NCBI RefSeq assembly: GCF_022026155.1
Contig: NZ_CP085041.1
Coordinates: forward strand, 1,644,306-1,708,305
Direction: 5' to 3'
DNA from: Dissulfurimicrobium hydrothermale
GTDB lineage: Bacteria; Desulfobacterota; Dissulfuribacteria; Dissulfuribacterales; Sh68
Length of the DNA: 64,000 nucleotides
The notes under the pieces are model-generated. The model saw only the letters and a list, made by a program, of their open reading frames with translations. It made no database searches and was not told where the DNA came from. The position numbers and the translations under genes are program-made. Positions 1-8,836 of the stretch are shown piece by piece (position 1 is the stretch's first letter; each line of letters begins with the position of its first letter).

Positions 1-711
1 AATCCTGCCGTCTTTGTCCTCGTCAACCCCAAAAAGAATGGCGTTCGTCGGCATAAATTGGCATATCCCTATGGCACCGAATATGGAGCCCCTTATACTC
101 AAAGGATCTATATTGTTTTGATAGGCATAATCCAAAAAGGCATGGAGCTCATGATACGCCCACTCCGACTTCTTTTGGATACTTGCCATTAGCATATCGT
201 TTTCGCTGGACGAAAAGAGGGTATCCGGAAGCCATGGACGCACTTGTTTTAGATCAGAGGCCAGGGCCATGCTTGCAAGTACATTGAAGACAAGAGCGCC
301 GCCTGGATTTCTCCCGAGATCAGTCTCAACAAGAAGTATAGCGACACATACCTCCTTTGGAACGCCATATTCCTGCTCGATCCTTGTCAATAATTGATAA
401 TTTGCATAAATAAATCTCTCAGCCCTGGCTATCCTGTCAGGACGCAGAAACTGGGCGTAATCAAGTTTTGCCTCACTGTGGGTCAGTTTTCTAGGCATTA
501 CTCTCGGGTCGAATCTAACCTCCGACCTGGCAAATAGGCGCCTCATCTTCGCCCCATCTTCACCGTCTTTTATAAGGCGTTCTATCAAAGGGGTCCAATT
601 CACAGCCACCCTGTTTGCCTCTGAAGACGGATGAGGGAGACAGACAGCAAATAAGATAGCCACTGTTATAAAAAATAACGGCCTTGAATATCTACTAGCC
701 AAGCCAGCCAT
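1..711 (-). CDS. Lytic murein transglycosylase, MltB-like (3-prime end beyond the window)
   Basis: I translated this by hand from the minus strand; the frame stays open to the window edge (237 codons). An N-terminal hydrophobic segment (residues about 13-25) looks like a signal peptide or anchor. The catalytic-Glu region of the SLT_2/MltB family is visible as VETDLGR, followed by FNVLASMALAS and then GAIGICQFMPTNA, the family's substrate-groove motif. The family cleaves the MurNAc-GlcNAc bond with formation of 1,6-anhydro-muramic acid. The ATG at 711 overlaps the end of the upstream M23 peptidase gene by 17 bases, so the two peptidoglycan enzymes are probably co-transcribed and translationally coupled. 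The C-terminus is not in the window. Confidence 0.88.
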   Translation of the reverse strand, partial: MAGLASRYSRPLFFITVAILFAVCLPHPSSEANRVAVNWTPLIERLIKDGEDGAKMRRLFARSEVRFDPRVMPRKLTHSEAKLDYAQFLRPDRIARAERFIYANYQLLTRIEQEYGVPKEVCVAILLVETDLGRNPGGALVFNVLASMALASDLKQVRPWLPDTLFSSSENDMLMASIQKKSEWAYHELHAFLDYAYQNNIDPLSIRGSIFGAIGICQFMPTNAILFGVDEDKDGRI

Positions 712-2125
712 CAGGGGGCCCTTTGACCTTGCGCAATTCCACAAATAGTACCTTTTTGGCAGGATTTTCCTGTCTTAAACAGGCCATCCATTTAGAGGAT
801 TGGGACTCAAAACGCTTGAGATCGGCCCTTGCAAGTATGGATTTCGGCATGAATTTTACGCTGAATGGGTCTTTAAACACACCTTTTACGGCAAGTCGAT
901 AATCAAGATGAGGGCCGGTGGCAAGACCGCTCATGCCAACATAGCCGATCACCTGCTTTTGCTTCACCCTCGCTCCAACCGCTATGCCCTTTGCAAACCT
1001 TGACAGATGCGCATACTGGGTCTCGATCCCGCCAGAGTGCCTTAGACGCACGGTTTTCCCAAAGCCGTTCTCCCACCCTGCGAATTCGACCTTGCCGTCT
1101 GCCGCAGCCATGACCGGAGTGCCTATAGGGGCTGCAAGGTCAACACCCAGATGGGGGCGTTCAGACCCCAGGATCGGGTCCAATCTGTGAAAGCTGAATC
1201 TGGACGTGATCTTGATTACTGGAAGAGGCGACCTCAGAAAGGCCGTACCTATCTCACGTCCGTTTGCATCGAAATAATGCCCTTCTTTGGCCCCTTTCCT
1301 CCTGAAATAATAGGCGTTTATATCTTTCAACACCCCGTCGTACCTGGCTGCCAGTATCCGGCCATACCCTATGAATCTGCCGTGTTTAAAATACTTTTCG
1401 ACGATCAGGTCGAACCTGTCTTCCGGCATGGATTCGGTATTGAAATCTATCTGTGATGAAAAGATATTGGCAAAGGCCCGTGCCAGCTTCGGCTGCTCGC
1501 CGATATTCGAAAAACCGTCGAAAAGCGAATCACCTACGACACCGGACAACTTGACCACCTTGCGTTCAAGCGTCACATCTTCTTGATAGACCTTATATCC
1601 GCCGTCTTGATCGGGTTCGATGGCATACAGCTCAAAGGGCCCTCTCTCGTATGTACATCTTACAAGGTGCCCTGCATAATCTGTAGAGACGGAAAAGACG
1701 TCGCCGGGTTGCAATCTTTTAAAATTTATAAGTCTAGAGAGCTTCTTTGTCACGTCCGCGGCCAACTCGTCCCCGATATCTCTTTTTTGAAAAATCTTGT
1801 CTATCAAGGCCTGGAAGCTGTCCCCTTGTTCCAGCGTCATAGATGTCGTCTCAAGCCTTTTACCTTCGGCAGAGGGGCCATGGTATTGGATCCTTGACGA
1901 TTGCGCACCAAAAATAAAGGACGGTCTAGCTGCTGATCCTGGTGCATCCGGATACCCGGCCGATTGTAAAAGAGGACCATAAGGATCTGTTTGCATAAAG
2001 GTAATAAAATGCGACTGCGGCCTGACCCTTTCTTTTTTATAGACTACTCTGTAGACAATTGGTGCGGAAAATCCAAAAACAATCAGGGAAAAGATCGATA
2101 TGAATCTCAGATGAGGCCTGATCAT
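695..2125 (-). CDS. M23-family peptidoglycan endopeptidase, membrane-anchored
   Basis: About 476 residues. The N-terminal hydrophobic stretch (residues about 8-22) is a likely membrane anchor. The middle carries an OapA/LysM-like region (EQGDSFQALIDKIF, LQPGDVF) and the C-terminal third is a peptidase M23 (LytM) domain. It has the first zinc motif HLGVDLAAP, the conserved YAHLSRF segment and GPHLDYRL. The last motif reads H-L-D where most active members have H-x-H. An ATG at 2143 lacks a ribosome site; the ATG at 2125 follows GGGAGG at good spacing and is preferred. The neighbour is a transglycosylase, which fits envelope remodelling. Substrate cross-link type cannot be told. Confidence 0.88.
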   Translation of the reverse strand: MIRPHLRFISIFSLIVFGFSAPIVYRVVYKKERVRPQSHFITFMQTDPYGPLLQSAGYPDAPGSAARPSFIFGAQSSRIQYHGPSAEGKRLETTSMTLEQGDSFQALIDKIFQKRDIGDELAADVTKKLSRLINFKRLQPGDVFSVSTDYAGHLVRCTYERGPFELYAIEPDQDGGYKVYQEDVTLERKVVKLSGVVGDSLFDGFSNIGEQPKLARAFANIFSSQIDFNTESMPEDRFDLIVEKYFKHGRFIGYGRILAARYDGVLKDINAYYFRRKGAKEGHYFDANGREIGTAFLRSPLPVIKITSRFSFHRLDPILGSERPHLGVDLAAPIGTPVMAAADGKVEFAGWENGFGKTVRLRHSGGIETQYAHLSRFAKGIAVGARVKQKQVIGYVGMSGLATGPHLDYRLAVKGVFKDPFSVKFMPKSILARADLKRFESQSSKWMACLRQENPAKKVLFVELRKVKGPPDGWLG

Positions 2126-2249
2126 GACACGGCATCCTCCCATTTTGAGATAAATCTGCCGTCGTTCTTCCGGCAGTTGCTATGCAAGGGCAAAAAACTG
2201 GCGATTATCCGACAACAAAGGTCGATTATTTCTTACCATACAAACCGGT

Positions 2250-2648
2250 TCAGGACAACCTTCCAATCTTAACCCAGATCTGCCTTGACCTTGGACCGTC
2301 AAACTCACAGAAAAATATCCTTTGCCATCGCCCTAAATAAAGGTCGCCATCCTCAACAATAACTGTTGCACCTGAACCAACGAGCGAGGCCTTTATATGG
2401 GCGTGAGAATTGCCCTCAAGGTGTCGATAATCAAAACCCCGCGGGACGATCTTCTCCAACATATTAATGATATCCATCTTGACCGCCGGATCTGCACCTT
2501 CATTTATAGTAATCCCCGCCGTTGTATGCGGTGAATAGATAAAGACCATGCCGTCGTTTACGCCTTTTTTCTTGATAACGCGGTGTATTTGATCTGTAAT
2601 ATCCACCAAATCGGTATGAACTTTTGTCTCAATTGGTATAATTTCCAT
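2250..2648 (-). CDS. YjbQ/UPF0047 family protein (secondary thiamine-phosphate synthase type)
   Basis: About 132 residues, normal for the family. Conserved signatures are SPHTTAGITINEGAD, GNSHAHIKASLVG and the C-terminal LGRWQRIFFCEFDGPR. Members have weak thiamine-phosphate synthase activity in E. coli, but the physiological role is unsettled. The second of two close Met codons (2648) sits eight bases after AGGGGG, so it is chosen over 2654. It stands alone between the M23 peptidase and the divergently read miaA. Confidence 0.88.
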   Translation of the reverse strand: MEIIPIETKVHTDLVDITDQIHRVIKKKGVNDGMVFIYSPHTTAGITINEGADPAVKMDIINMLEKIVPRGFDYRHLEGNSHAHIKASLVGSGATVIVEDGDLYLGRWQRIFFCEFDGPRSRQIWVKIGRLS

Positions 2649-2854
2649 GTTCATATCCCCCTATATCCATAATTTTTATTATAATTATGCCTTATCATAG
2701 GCAAAATCCTGCACCATCAGCCTGCTCGGTCCAGACAGGATGAGCATACCGCTGAACAGGATTCCTGCTGCCGAGAAGAAATATATTAGATCTACCAAAC
2801 CATGGATGGATATCTACACAAAGGCTTTGCTTGAATCCCCCTGGAGGCATTACT

Positions 2855-3793
2855 TTGAAACACAATCTACCTTGTCCTTTCCCGATGATAGCAATCCTTG
2901 GCCCGACGGCAATAGGAAAGACGGGCATAGCCCTGCGCCTTGCTGCGGAAATCAAGGGTGAAATAATAAATTTTGATTCCATTCAGGTCTATAAAGGCCT
3001 TGATATAGGGTCAGCAAAACCGACAAAGGATGAAATGGCAACCATACCGCATCATCTCATCGACATACTTGAACCCGACGAACCGTTCGATGCGGCCATG
3101 TTTGCCGCAAGGGCACAGATGACCATACGCTCTATAAAGCTTAAAGGGAAGATTGCTATCCTTACAGGGGGCACTAACCTCTATCTAAGGGCGCTCATTG
3201 AGGGCCTTGCGCCTTGTCAGGGCGAAGACCGCGCCTTGAGGACAAGGCTCAAGCGGATCCTGATGGAATCAGGACGAGAGAAATTGTACAGATTTCTCGC
3301 CACCATAGACCCCAAAACAGCTGCCCGTCTACATCCCAACGACAGCTTCAGGGTGATACGGGCTATAGAAATTTACATCCTAACCGGTCAGCCGCTTTCT
3401 ATGTGGCATGAAATACACCGAAATAACACAAAAATTAGGCCTTACTGTATCAAGATAGGCCTCATACGCCCTATAGATGAACTCTATACAAAGATAGACA
3501 GACGAGTTGATAAAATGATCAATGCCGGCCTTGTCGATGAAGTAAGGCGACTCCTGGCAATGGGCTTCGATCCTAGGCTCAAGCCCTTGCAGTCGCTTGG
3601 CTATCGGCATATTATCCGGTTTCTTGCAGGCGAGGTCAGCTTTGCCGATACTATAAGGCAACTTAAGATGGATCACAGGCGTTACGCTAGGCGCCAGCTT
3701 ATCTGGCTCCGCAAGGAACCAGGGGTGAAGTGGTTTCACCCAGACGATCTCGTAAGGCGGGGAAAGATATGGCCCGCAATCTCAGGGGGTTAG
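2855..3793 (+). CDS. miaA: tRNA dimethylallyltransferase MiaA
   Basis: Transfers a dimethylallyl group to N6 of A37 in tRNAs reading UNN codons. Visible motifs: P-loop GPTAIGKT at about residues 15-22, the DSIQVYKGLDIGSAKPT substrate segment, IPHHLIDI, GGTNLYLRALIEGL and the C-terminal QSLGYRHI. The start is a TTG at 2855 placed seven bases after GGAGG; an upstream in-frame TTG at 2831 has no ribosome site. pgsA follows after four bases, so the pair is one transcription unit. About 312 residues, normal length. Confidence 0.95.
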   Translation: MKHNLPCPFPMIAILGPTAIGKTGIALRLAAEIKGEIINFDSIQVYKGLDIGSAKPTKDEMATIPHHLIDILEPDEPFDAAMFAARAQMTIRSIKLKGKIAILTGGTNLYLRALIEGLAPCQGEDRALRTRLKRILMESGREKLYRFLATIDPKTAARLHPNDSFRVIRAIEIYILTGQPLSMWHEIHRNNTKIRPYCIKIGLIRPIDELYTKIDRRVDKMINAGLVDEVRRLLAMGFDPRLKPLQSLGYRHIIRFLAGEVSFADTIRQLKMDHRRYARRQLIWLRKEPGVKWFHPDDLVRRGKIWPAISGG

Positions 3794-3797
3794 GCAA

Positions 3798-4349
3798 TTG
3801 AACATACCAAATCTTTTCACTTTGATACGGATCGTCCTGATCCCCATTTTGATCATATTTCTAATAAACGGGAGATTTTTTGAGGCGCTGATCGTATTCA
3901 GCCTGGCAGGAGTGACTGATGCCCTTGATGGACTTATAGCGAGGATGCTCAGACAAAAGACAAAGATCGGGGCGATCCTCGATCCGATAGCTGATAAACT
4001 GCTTTTGACATCATCTTATGTAACGCTGGCGGTTGTCGGAAGGCTGCCAAACTGGCTCGCCATCGTAATAATAAGCAGGGATATCATAATAGTAGCAGGC
4101 GTCCTGATCCTATTCCTGCTTCAAGAAGACGTAGAGATAAAACCTACAGTCCTCGGAAAGCTCACTACGCTTTCACAGCTTGGGACTATATTCATAGTCC
4201 TTCTAGGCCAACAGATTGGGGTATTTGCGCCTCTTGTCCGAGTTTCAGGTCTCCTGACGGCAGCGCTTACGGTCTCGTCAGGGGCACACTATATGTTTTT
4301 AGGGATAAGCCTCTTGGGAAAGCTAGATACTGGAATGCACAGGCACTAA
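3798..4349 (+). CDS. pgsA: CDP-diacylglycerol--glycerol-3-phosphate 3-phosphatidyltransferase
   Basis: Makes phosphatidylglycerol phosphate, the first step to phosphatidylglycerol, in the inner membrane. The CDP-alcohol phosphatidyltransferase signature D-x2-DG-x2-AR-x8-G-x3-D-x3-D is complete (it begins DALDGLIAR and ends LDPIADK, residues about 41-67). Four to five hydrophobic segments surround it. Starts with TTG behind a GGGGG element; 183 residues is typical. It lies directly after miaA and converges on the HDOD gene with five bases between stop codons. Confidence 0.93.
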   Translation: MNIPNLFTLIRIVLIPILIIFLINGRFFEALIVFSLAGVTDALDGLIARMLRQKTKIGAILDPIADKLLLTSSYVTLAVVGRLPNWLAIVIISRDIIIVAGVLILFLLQEDVEIKPTVLGKLTTLSQLGTIFIVLLGQQIGVFAPLVRVSGLLTAALTVSSGAHYMFLGISLLGKLDTGMHRH

Positions 4350-4354
4350 TCAAG

Positions 4355-5251
4355 TTAAGAAGACATGCTGCGCCAAAGGTCTTCGATCCCTCGTGCCTTT
4401 GCCTTGACCGACTTCTTTATCTCATCAAAAGCGTCGTCGCATATAGCCAGACGTCCCAACACCATCGGATCAATCTCTTTTTCAGGCTTATTTACTACTG
4501 TCGCGCCCATGTAGTGCACCAAATAATCGGCCAGCGCTATCCTTACCAGATAATCAGGCGGATCAAGCTCGAGAAATGGATCATGATGCCTCAGGGCGAC
4601 TATCTGAAACGGCTCGGGGAGCCCCCATCTTTCAGCCAGTCTGGCACCCCAAAGCTGGTGATCGACCCCCCATAGCCATTCAGCCTCCTGCCTAGTGGTG
4701 CCTTCCTCCTCCGCGAGCCTAATCATGACCATCGGTGCCTGCGCCATAAGTACCAGCCATCCGATATCGTGTAACAGCCCGAGTGTATAAAGATCGGCCT
4801 CTTCCCCGCCATCAGGCGCAAGGTCTTGTGCTATGACAGCGGTAGCGATAAGGTGCCTCCAGAGGGCCTCGGCGTAAAGGCGAACCTCGGGGGCTACGGT
4901 CAAGAAACGCTCTGACATGACGACCCCAAATGTGATTCTTACTATCTCTTTGAAACCGAGAAGCGATATCGCGTGTTTTATGGATGTAACCTCTACCCCT
5001 ATGGAATAAAATGCATTATTTACAACCTTGAGCACCCTGATCGCCATGGTGGGGTCTCGGCTTATAATATCGGCCAGATCAGATATCTTTTTTTTGTCAT
5101 CGCTTGCAACCGCAAGTAGTTTATGGACAACTGAAGGAAGGGTTGGTAGGTCTTCTCCCGCCCAGTCTATGGTCAAAATCTGTCTGCAAGACCTTGCCAT
5201 CAACAAGTCCGCCTTCAAGCAATTCAAAAAACCCATGCCTGGCCTATCCAT
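4355..5251 (-). CDS. HDOD-domain signalling protein
   Basis: About 298 residues. An HDOD domain fills residues about 30-225, with typical segments LPTLPSVVHKLLAV, IISRDPTMAIRVLKVVN, NAFYSIG, AISLLGF and the relic HD motif LLHDIGW. HDOD proteins are regulatory and usually lack phosphodiesterase activity; many act in motility, chemotaxis or surface-associated signalling. No other signalling gene is adjacent, so the role is unknown. The start is uncertain: Met codons at 5251, 5236 and about 5200 are possible and none has a clear ribosome site. Confidence 0.82.
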   Translation of the reverse strand: MDRPGMGFLNCLKADLLMARSCRQILTIDWAGEDLPTLPSVVHKLLAVASDDKKKISDLADIISRDPTMAIRVLKVVNNAFYSIGVEVTSIKHAISLLGFKEIVRITFGVVMSERFLTVAPEVRLYAEALWRHLIATAVIAQDLAPDGGEEADLYTLGLLHDIGWLVLMAQAPMVMIRLAEEEGTTRQEAEWLWGVDHQLWGARLAERWGLPEPFQIVALRHHDPFLELDPPDYLVRIALADYLVHYMGATVVNKPEKEIDPMVLGRLAICDDAFDEIKKSVKAKARGIEDLWRSMSS

Positions 5252-5496
5252 TCAATTGCCCAACCAACCGGATAGAGGCTGTGGACAGGATATCCATATT
5301 AAAAGGAGTCCAACCGGAACAGCAGCACAGAGGTTTTTTATTTCTATCACAAAATGAACATGAATCTCATAATTTTTATACTATTTCATCTAACAAATGG
5401 CAACGGATTTATTTATTGCATGCCTTTATTGCAGCCTCTTATCCAATAAAAATGCATCCCGACAGAAAGATCATAATCCTTTTCAGTTTTATAGTT

Positions 5497-5576
5497 TTAA
5501 AACAGCCACTTAAGCCCTGCCCAAAATGTCCTTGCCGGCATCGGATAGTTAGGACGTAAACGTAGTTCCTATCAAA
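5497..5576 (-). pseudogene. Remnant of the 3-prime end of a TonB-dependent receptor gene
   Basis: On the minus strand, about 26 codons ending at a TAA (5497-5499) read LFDRNYVYVL, then after a one-base loss YPMPARTFWAGLKWLF. This matches the C-terminal beta-strand of the intact receptor at 6796-8796 (LFDRAYQYVLSYPMPGRT...RWLF) more closely than that of the receptor at 21182. It ends in Phe as outer-membrane beta-barrels do. Nothing of the rest of the gene remains; upstream it is joined directly to the permease remnant. From 5252 to 5496, between this scar and the HDOD gene, I see no gene, RNA or clear promoter. Confidence 0.72.
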
Positions 5577-5691
5577 ATAGACAGCACCTCAAAAAAAACG
5601 ACGGGTTGTATGCCCCCATAAATATGGAAAACATACCTGCAAGGATCGGGGACAAAAGCACTATCCATACCACCGGCCTTTTACTGCGCAA
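5577..5691 (-). pseudogene. Remnant of the 5-prime end of a FecCD-type ABC permease gene
   Basis: The first codons of a permease, starting with TTG at 5691 inside the end of the binding-protein gene exactly as in the intact copy (20199). It reads MRSKRPVVWIV and on to the first membrane segment, nearly as in the intact permease. It then has eight T residues where the intact copy has six, which breaks the frame. Homology ends at about 5577, where a receptor-gene tail is fused. The remaining nine-tenths of the permease are missing. This is a deletion scar of a former receptor-binding protein-permease locus. Confidence 0.8.
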
Positions 5692-5847
5692 TTTTATCTA
5701 TCTCCCCATAGGAAACCCCGAAGACATTCCTGTAAAAGCGGTCAACCACACCATCGAAATCTACGTCCTTGAAATATTCCGGATAGGTCTTCATGGCCAT
5801 CCAGAGGGCGATGGGCGCAAGCCTCGGAGACCATGTCGACCATTCAG
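5604..5847. repeat. 244-bp identical block, copy 1 (partner 20112-20355)
   Basis: Every base I compared is identical to 20112-20355 in the same orientation. The block covers the last 50 or so codons of the binding-protein gene plus the start of the permease remnant. Outside it, the two loci diverge at once. Identity at synonymous sites next to strongly diverged flanks points to recent gene conversion or a recombination event rather than to conservation by selection. Confidence 0.9.
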
Positions 5848-6754
5848 GGGCCTTATAGACCCTGCCGTCTTTTACCGCCTTTATACACCTCCACTGGGGG
5901 TTATTAAGGATGTCCAGGGCCTTATATGGCGCATATCCCCAGATGAAGATTACATCAGGATTCCAGGCGATTATCTTCTCCATGGATACATCGGCGCTCC
6001 CGCCCCAGCCTTGTGTAATAGATGATGCGGGATTTACCGCACGGATCTCCTTGAGCACGTCGGCCAGGAGGCTGCCCTTACATGCAACGCTTGTCGGTCT
6101 CCCTCCGTAGTAAACCCAGAGGACCCTTCTTATCTTGTCGGCAGGTATCCTGGACACCCTTTTCTGAATGAGCCTGAAGATCCCTTCCATCTCGTTGATG
6201 GTCTTCTCTGCCTCTCTTCCCCTCCCAAACAGCCTTCCAAAAAGATCTATCACACCATAGAATTCATGAAGGGTCTTCGGGTTTATCTCTATGACCCTCA
6301 ATCCGTTTTGCTCCATGAATCTTACCGTCTCATGGGAGTATGACCATGTAATGACAATATCGGGCCTGAGTCTAAGGAGCGCCTCTATGTTCACATCAGC
6401 CATGCCGCTGGCTACAGGTACGACATTGTCCTTCCAGTCCGGCTTTGCGGCCTTGAGCAGATTATCATGAGCATATGTATAAGTGCTGACGCCGACGACC
6501 TTGTCCCAGATATTCAGAGCAGGGATCAAATCACTGGGACCTACGAGGATTACGGCTCGTTTCACAGGGACCTGTATCTTGACAGCCCTGCCTAGATAGT
6601 CCTGACAGGTTATTTCCGCAGCCCACGATATGGACGCCGAATATATCAAGGCCAGAGGCAACAGAGACATGATCAACCGCACCCCTGCGCGTCCGCCGAC
6701 AGCAATGACACTTTTCCACAGCCGCCATTGCGGGGGGCGCCTATGCCCAGCCAT
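5681..6754 (-). CDS. Periplasmic substrate-binding protein of a cobalamin/siderophore-type ABC importer
   Basis: About 357 residues with a signal-peptide-like hydrophobic run (about residues 24-45, ending near SWAA). The TroA/BtuF-like fold is supported by YLGRAVKIQVPVKRAVIL, a mid-protein LRPDIVITW and NPDVIFIWG. It follows the riboswitch-controlled receptor gene with a 41-base gap, so it most likely delivers cobalamin or another corrinoid (BtuF-like role). Its own permease downstream is destroyed, so it must borrow the permease at 19192-20199 or be an orphan. The last 60 residues are almost identical to the second binding protein (20189-21178) whereas the rest is only moderately similar. 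Start is uncertain: ATG at 6754 or 6670, or the TTG six bases before the latter. Confidence 0.85.
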   Translation of the reverse strand: MAGHRRPPQWRLWKSVIAVGGRAGVRLIMSLLPLALIYSASISWAAEITCQDYLGRAVKIQVPVKRAVILVGPSDLIPALNIWDKVVGVSTYTYAHDNLLKAAKPDWKDNVVPVASGMADVNIEALLRLRPDIVITWSYSHETVRFMEQNGLRVIEINPKTLHEFYGVIDLFGRLFGRGREAEKTINEMEGIFRLIQKRVSRIPADKIRRVLWVYYGGRPTSVACKGSLLADVLKEIRAVNPASSITQGWGGSADVSMEKIIAWNPDVIFIWGYAPYKALDILNNPQWRCIKAVKDGRVYKAPEWSTWSPRLAPIALWMAMKTYPEYFKDVDFDGVVDRFYRNVFGVSYGEIDKIAQ

Positions 6755-6795
6755 GCCCTGATCATGGAGTTATGCAAGGGTCTCATCGGCGCATC

Positions 6796-8796
6796 TCAAA
6801 ACAGCCACCTTGCCCCGACGGCTATAGTCCTGCCAGGCATGGGATAGCTCAGGACATATTGATACGCCCTGTCAAAGAGGTTTTCCACAGACGCCGTAAG
6901 TTCAAGGTGTTTTATAGGTCTATAGGAGCCTTTTATACTGACGACGGTAAAGCCACCCTTGTTTACCACGACCTTTCCATACGATGGCGGGCTCCAGTCC
7001 TGCACCTTTTCACCCCCTGTGTAATTTGCAATGAGCCTGGCGTCCCACCTCTCCTGACCGGCCTTCACGCCGAACGCCCCGGTCCATCTGGGGGTATAGA
7101 GAAGCGTTTTTCCGTATTTGCCGATCTCAAGCTCGTCCTTGCTCGAATATCTTGTGAGGTAGGTGATATTGGCAAACGGCTCAATGGATAGATTTAACCC
7201 GGCCGCCAGCCCCGCATCATAAGAGATATTGGCCTCAATGCCCTGGATGGCCGCCCCGTCAACGTTTTTAAAGGTCTGGGCCTTGAGCGCACCGTCGTAA
7301 TAGCTCAATATCTTGTCTTTAAAGTCCGTATGAAAGAATGTGAGACCACTCTTAAAAAGACCTTTTGAATACCCAAGCCCTGCGTCATATGTCGTGCTCT
7401 TCTCAGGTCTTAGACCCGGATTCCCGATATAATGCGTCCCCCAATCTGATACATAGTCTGTCGCCAGCTCGTCAGGCGCAGGCGCACGGAAGGCAGTGCC
7501 AATGCTTCCCTTGAGCTCGAAGCTATCTGTGACTTTATATACCAGCCCACCCCTTTCCGTCACATGGTCCAAGGTTTCCTCCCTTGGATTAAGGCCCTTT
7601 ATACCTGCTGTTGAAAGTATCTTGTCCTCGAAATAGTCATAACGAAGCCCTGCACTCAGCAAAAGTTTTTTATTGAGCAGACTGAGCCTGCCTTCTGTAA
7701 ATGCGCCATAGCTGTCATATCTTGAATTCGGGCTATAAGGCGCACCTATGTTTCTCGAACTATCAACCTCTATCCTGTCCCATTGGCCGCCTGTGACAAG
7801 CCTGAAGTCACCGCCAAGATCGAATGTCTTTTGAAGATTAGCCCCCTGCGTATATGTATCTATCGATGTGATATTTGAGTTGCCGGGGCCGAAATTCATG
7901 CCCCCATGCCATTCGCCCTTTTCGGTTACGTGATAATAGCCTGCGTCGATCGTTTTTGTCTTGTATTCCACATCAACGCCGTCCCTTTCCTTCCTGTCAA
8001 AATTATCAGGATCAGGGGCATATCTCGGCCCTGGAGAGCCTATGGCCCATCCCCTCCAGTGCTGAAGGCCCATGGATATGTGATGGCCGTCGAGAAACTT
8101 GTAACCCAGACGTAGCGACGCCGTCTCGTCGTTATAAGCCGTATTCCTAATCCTGCCGTAGTTCCTGGTATCATAGTCATCCTCTGACGAACGGCTGCCG
8201 GAGAAATAAAAATCAAAGGGCCCCTTCTTTCCGCTCAGCTCCGCCTCTGGTCTCCAGTAGTCGTATGAGCCGGCCTCGCCGCCAATGGAGCCGTGGACGC
8301 CCTCTTTTCTCCCTTCTTTTGTTATGACGTTGATGACACCACCCATTGCAGAAGAGCCGTAGAGGACAGATGCAGGGCCTTTTACTATCTCAATCCTTTC
8401 GATATCGTCAACAGGTATCTCTGCAAGATTTACCGTGCCTGCATAATGGCCATTGATAAGGACAAGCACCCTGCTTTTCAGCTCACTCATAAGATCTGTT
8501 GTCAGGCCTCTCAATTCAATTCTGCCTGTAAGTGCGCCTGGATATTTGTGGACATGGCCGATCCCAGCCTCTGCAATGAGGTCTCCGGCATCCCTGGCGG
8601 TAGAATTCTTTATGTCTTCCTGGGTGATTACCTGGACAGATGCAGGGACGTCTTTTTCAGGCTCCGCAATCTTTGTTGCAGTTACGACGACCTCGCCCAA
8701 TGGCATGGCCGCTTCATCTGCAGACGCAGAAGCGGCAAAAAGGATAAGAACCAAGGAAAAAATAAGATTTATTGCTGAAAATAGCGTATTTTTCAT
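6796..8796 (-). CDS. btuB: TonB-dependent outer-membrane receptor under cobalamin riboswitch control (BtuB-like)
   Basis: About 666 residues. Signal peptide at residues 1-26 (ends SASA), a TonB box like GEVVVTATK, a plug domain (PASVQVITQEDI, then LRGLTTDL, RIEIVKGPASVLYGSSAMGGVINVIT) and a beta-barrel ending in a terminal Phe (RWLF). The start at 8796 follows GGGAGGAAGAG; longer readings would run into the riboswitch. The upstream B12 riboswitch is the main reason to call it a corrinoid receptor; plug and barrel alone do not reveal the ligand. The binding-protein gene at 5681-6754 follows in the same unit. Confidence 0.9.
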   Translation of the reverse strand: MKNTLFSAINLIFSLVLILFAASASADEAAMPLGEVVVTATKIAEPEKDVPASVQVITQEDIKNSTARDAGDLIAEAGIGHVHKYPGALTGRIELRGLTTDLMSELKSRVLVLINGHYAGTVNLAEIPVDDIERIEIVKGPASVLYGSSAMGGVINVITKEGRKEGVHGSIGGEAGSYDYWRPEAELSGKKGPFDFYFSGSRSSEDDYDTRNYGRIRNTAYNDETASLRLGYKFLDGHHISMGLQHWRGWAIGSPGPRYAPDPDNFDRKERDGVDVEYKTKTIDAGYYHVTEKGEWHGGMNFGPGNSNITSIDTYTQGANLQKTFDLGGDFRLVTGGQWDRIEVDSSRNIGAPYSPNSRYDSYGAFTEGRLSLLNKKLLLSAGLRYDYFEDKILSTAGIKGLNPREETLDHVTERGGLVYKVTDSFELKGSIGTAFRAPAPDELATDYVSDWGTHYIGNPGLRPEKSTTYDAGLGYSKGLFKSGLTFFHTDFKDKILSYYDGALKAQTFKNVDGAAIQGIEANISYDAGLAAGLNLSIEPFANITYLTRYSSKDELEIGKYGKTLLYTPRWTGAFGVKAGQERWDARLIANYTGGEKVQDWSPPSYGKVVVNKGGFTVVSIKGSYRPIKHLELTASVENLFDRAYQYVLSYPMPGRTIAVGARWLF

Positions 8797-8836
8797 CTCT
8801 TCCTCCCTCGAGAAGTCTGTTGTTGAGTTTTCATGG

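Noticed and set aside
2695-2982. Minus-strand open frame upstream of miaA
   Set aside because: Overlaps the start of miaA, no motif and no ribosome site.
6670-6754. Twin-arginine signal on the first binding protein (MAGHRRPPQW...)
   Set aside because: The RR is not followed by the consensus x-F-L-K pattern, and the start codon there is uncertain; an ordinary Sec signal is enough.
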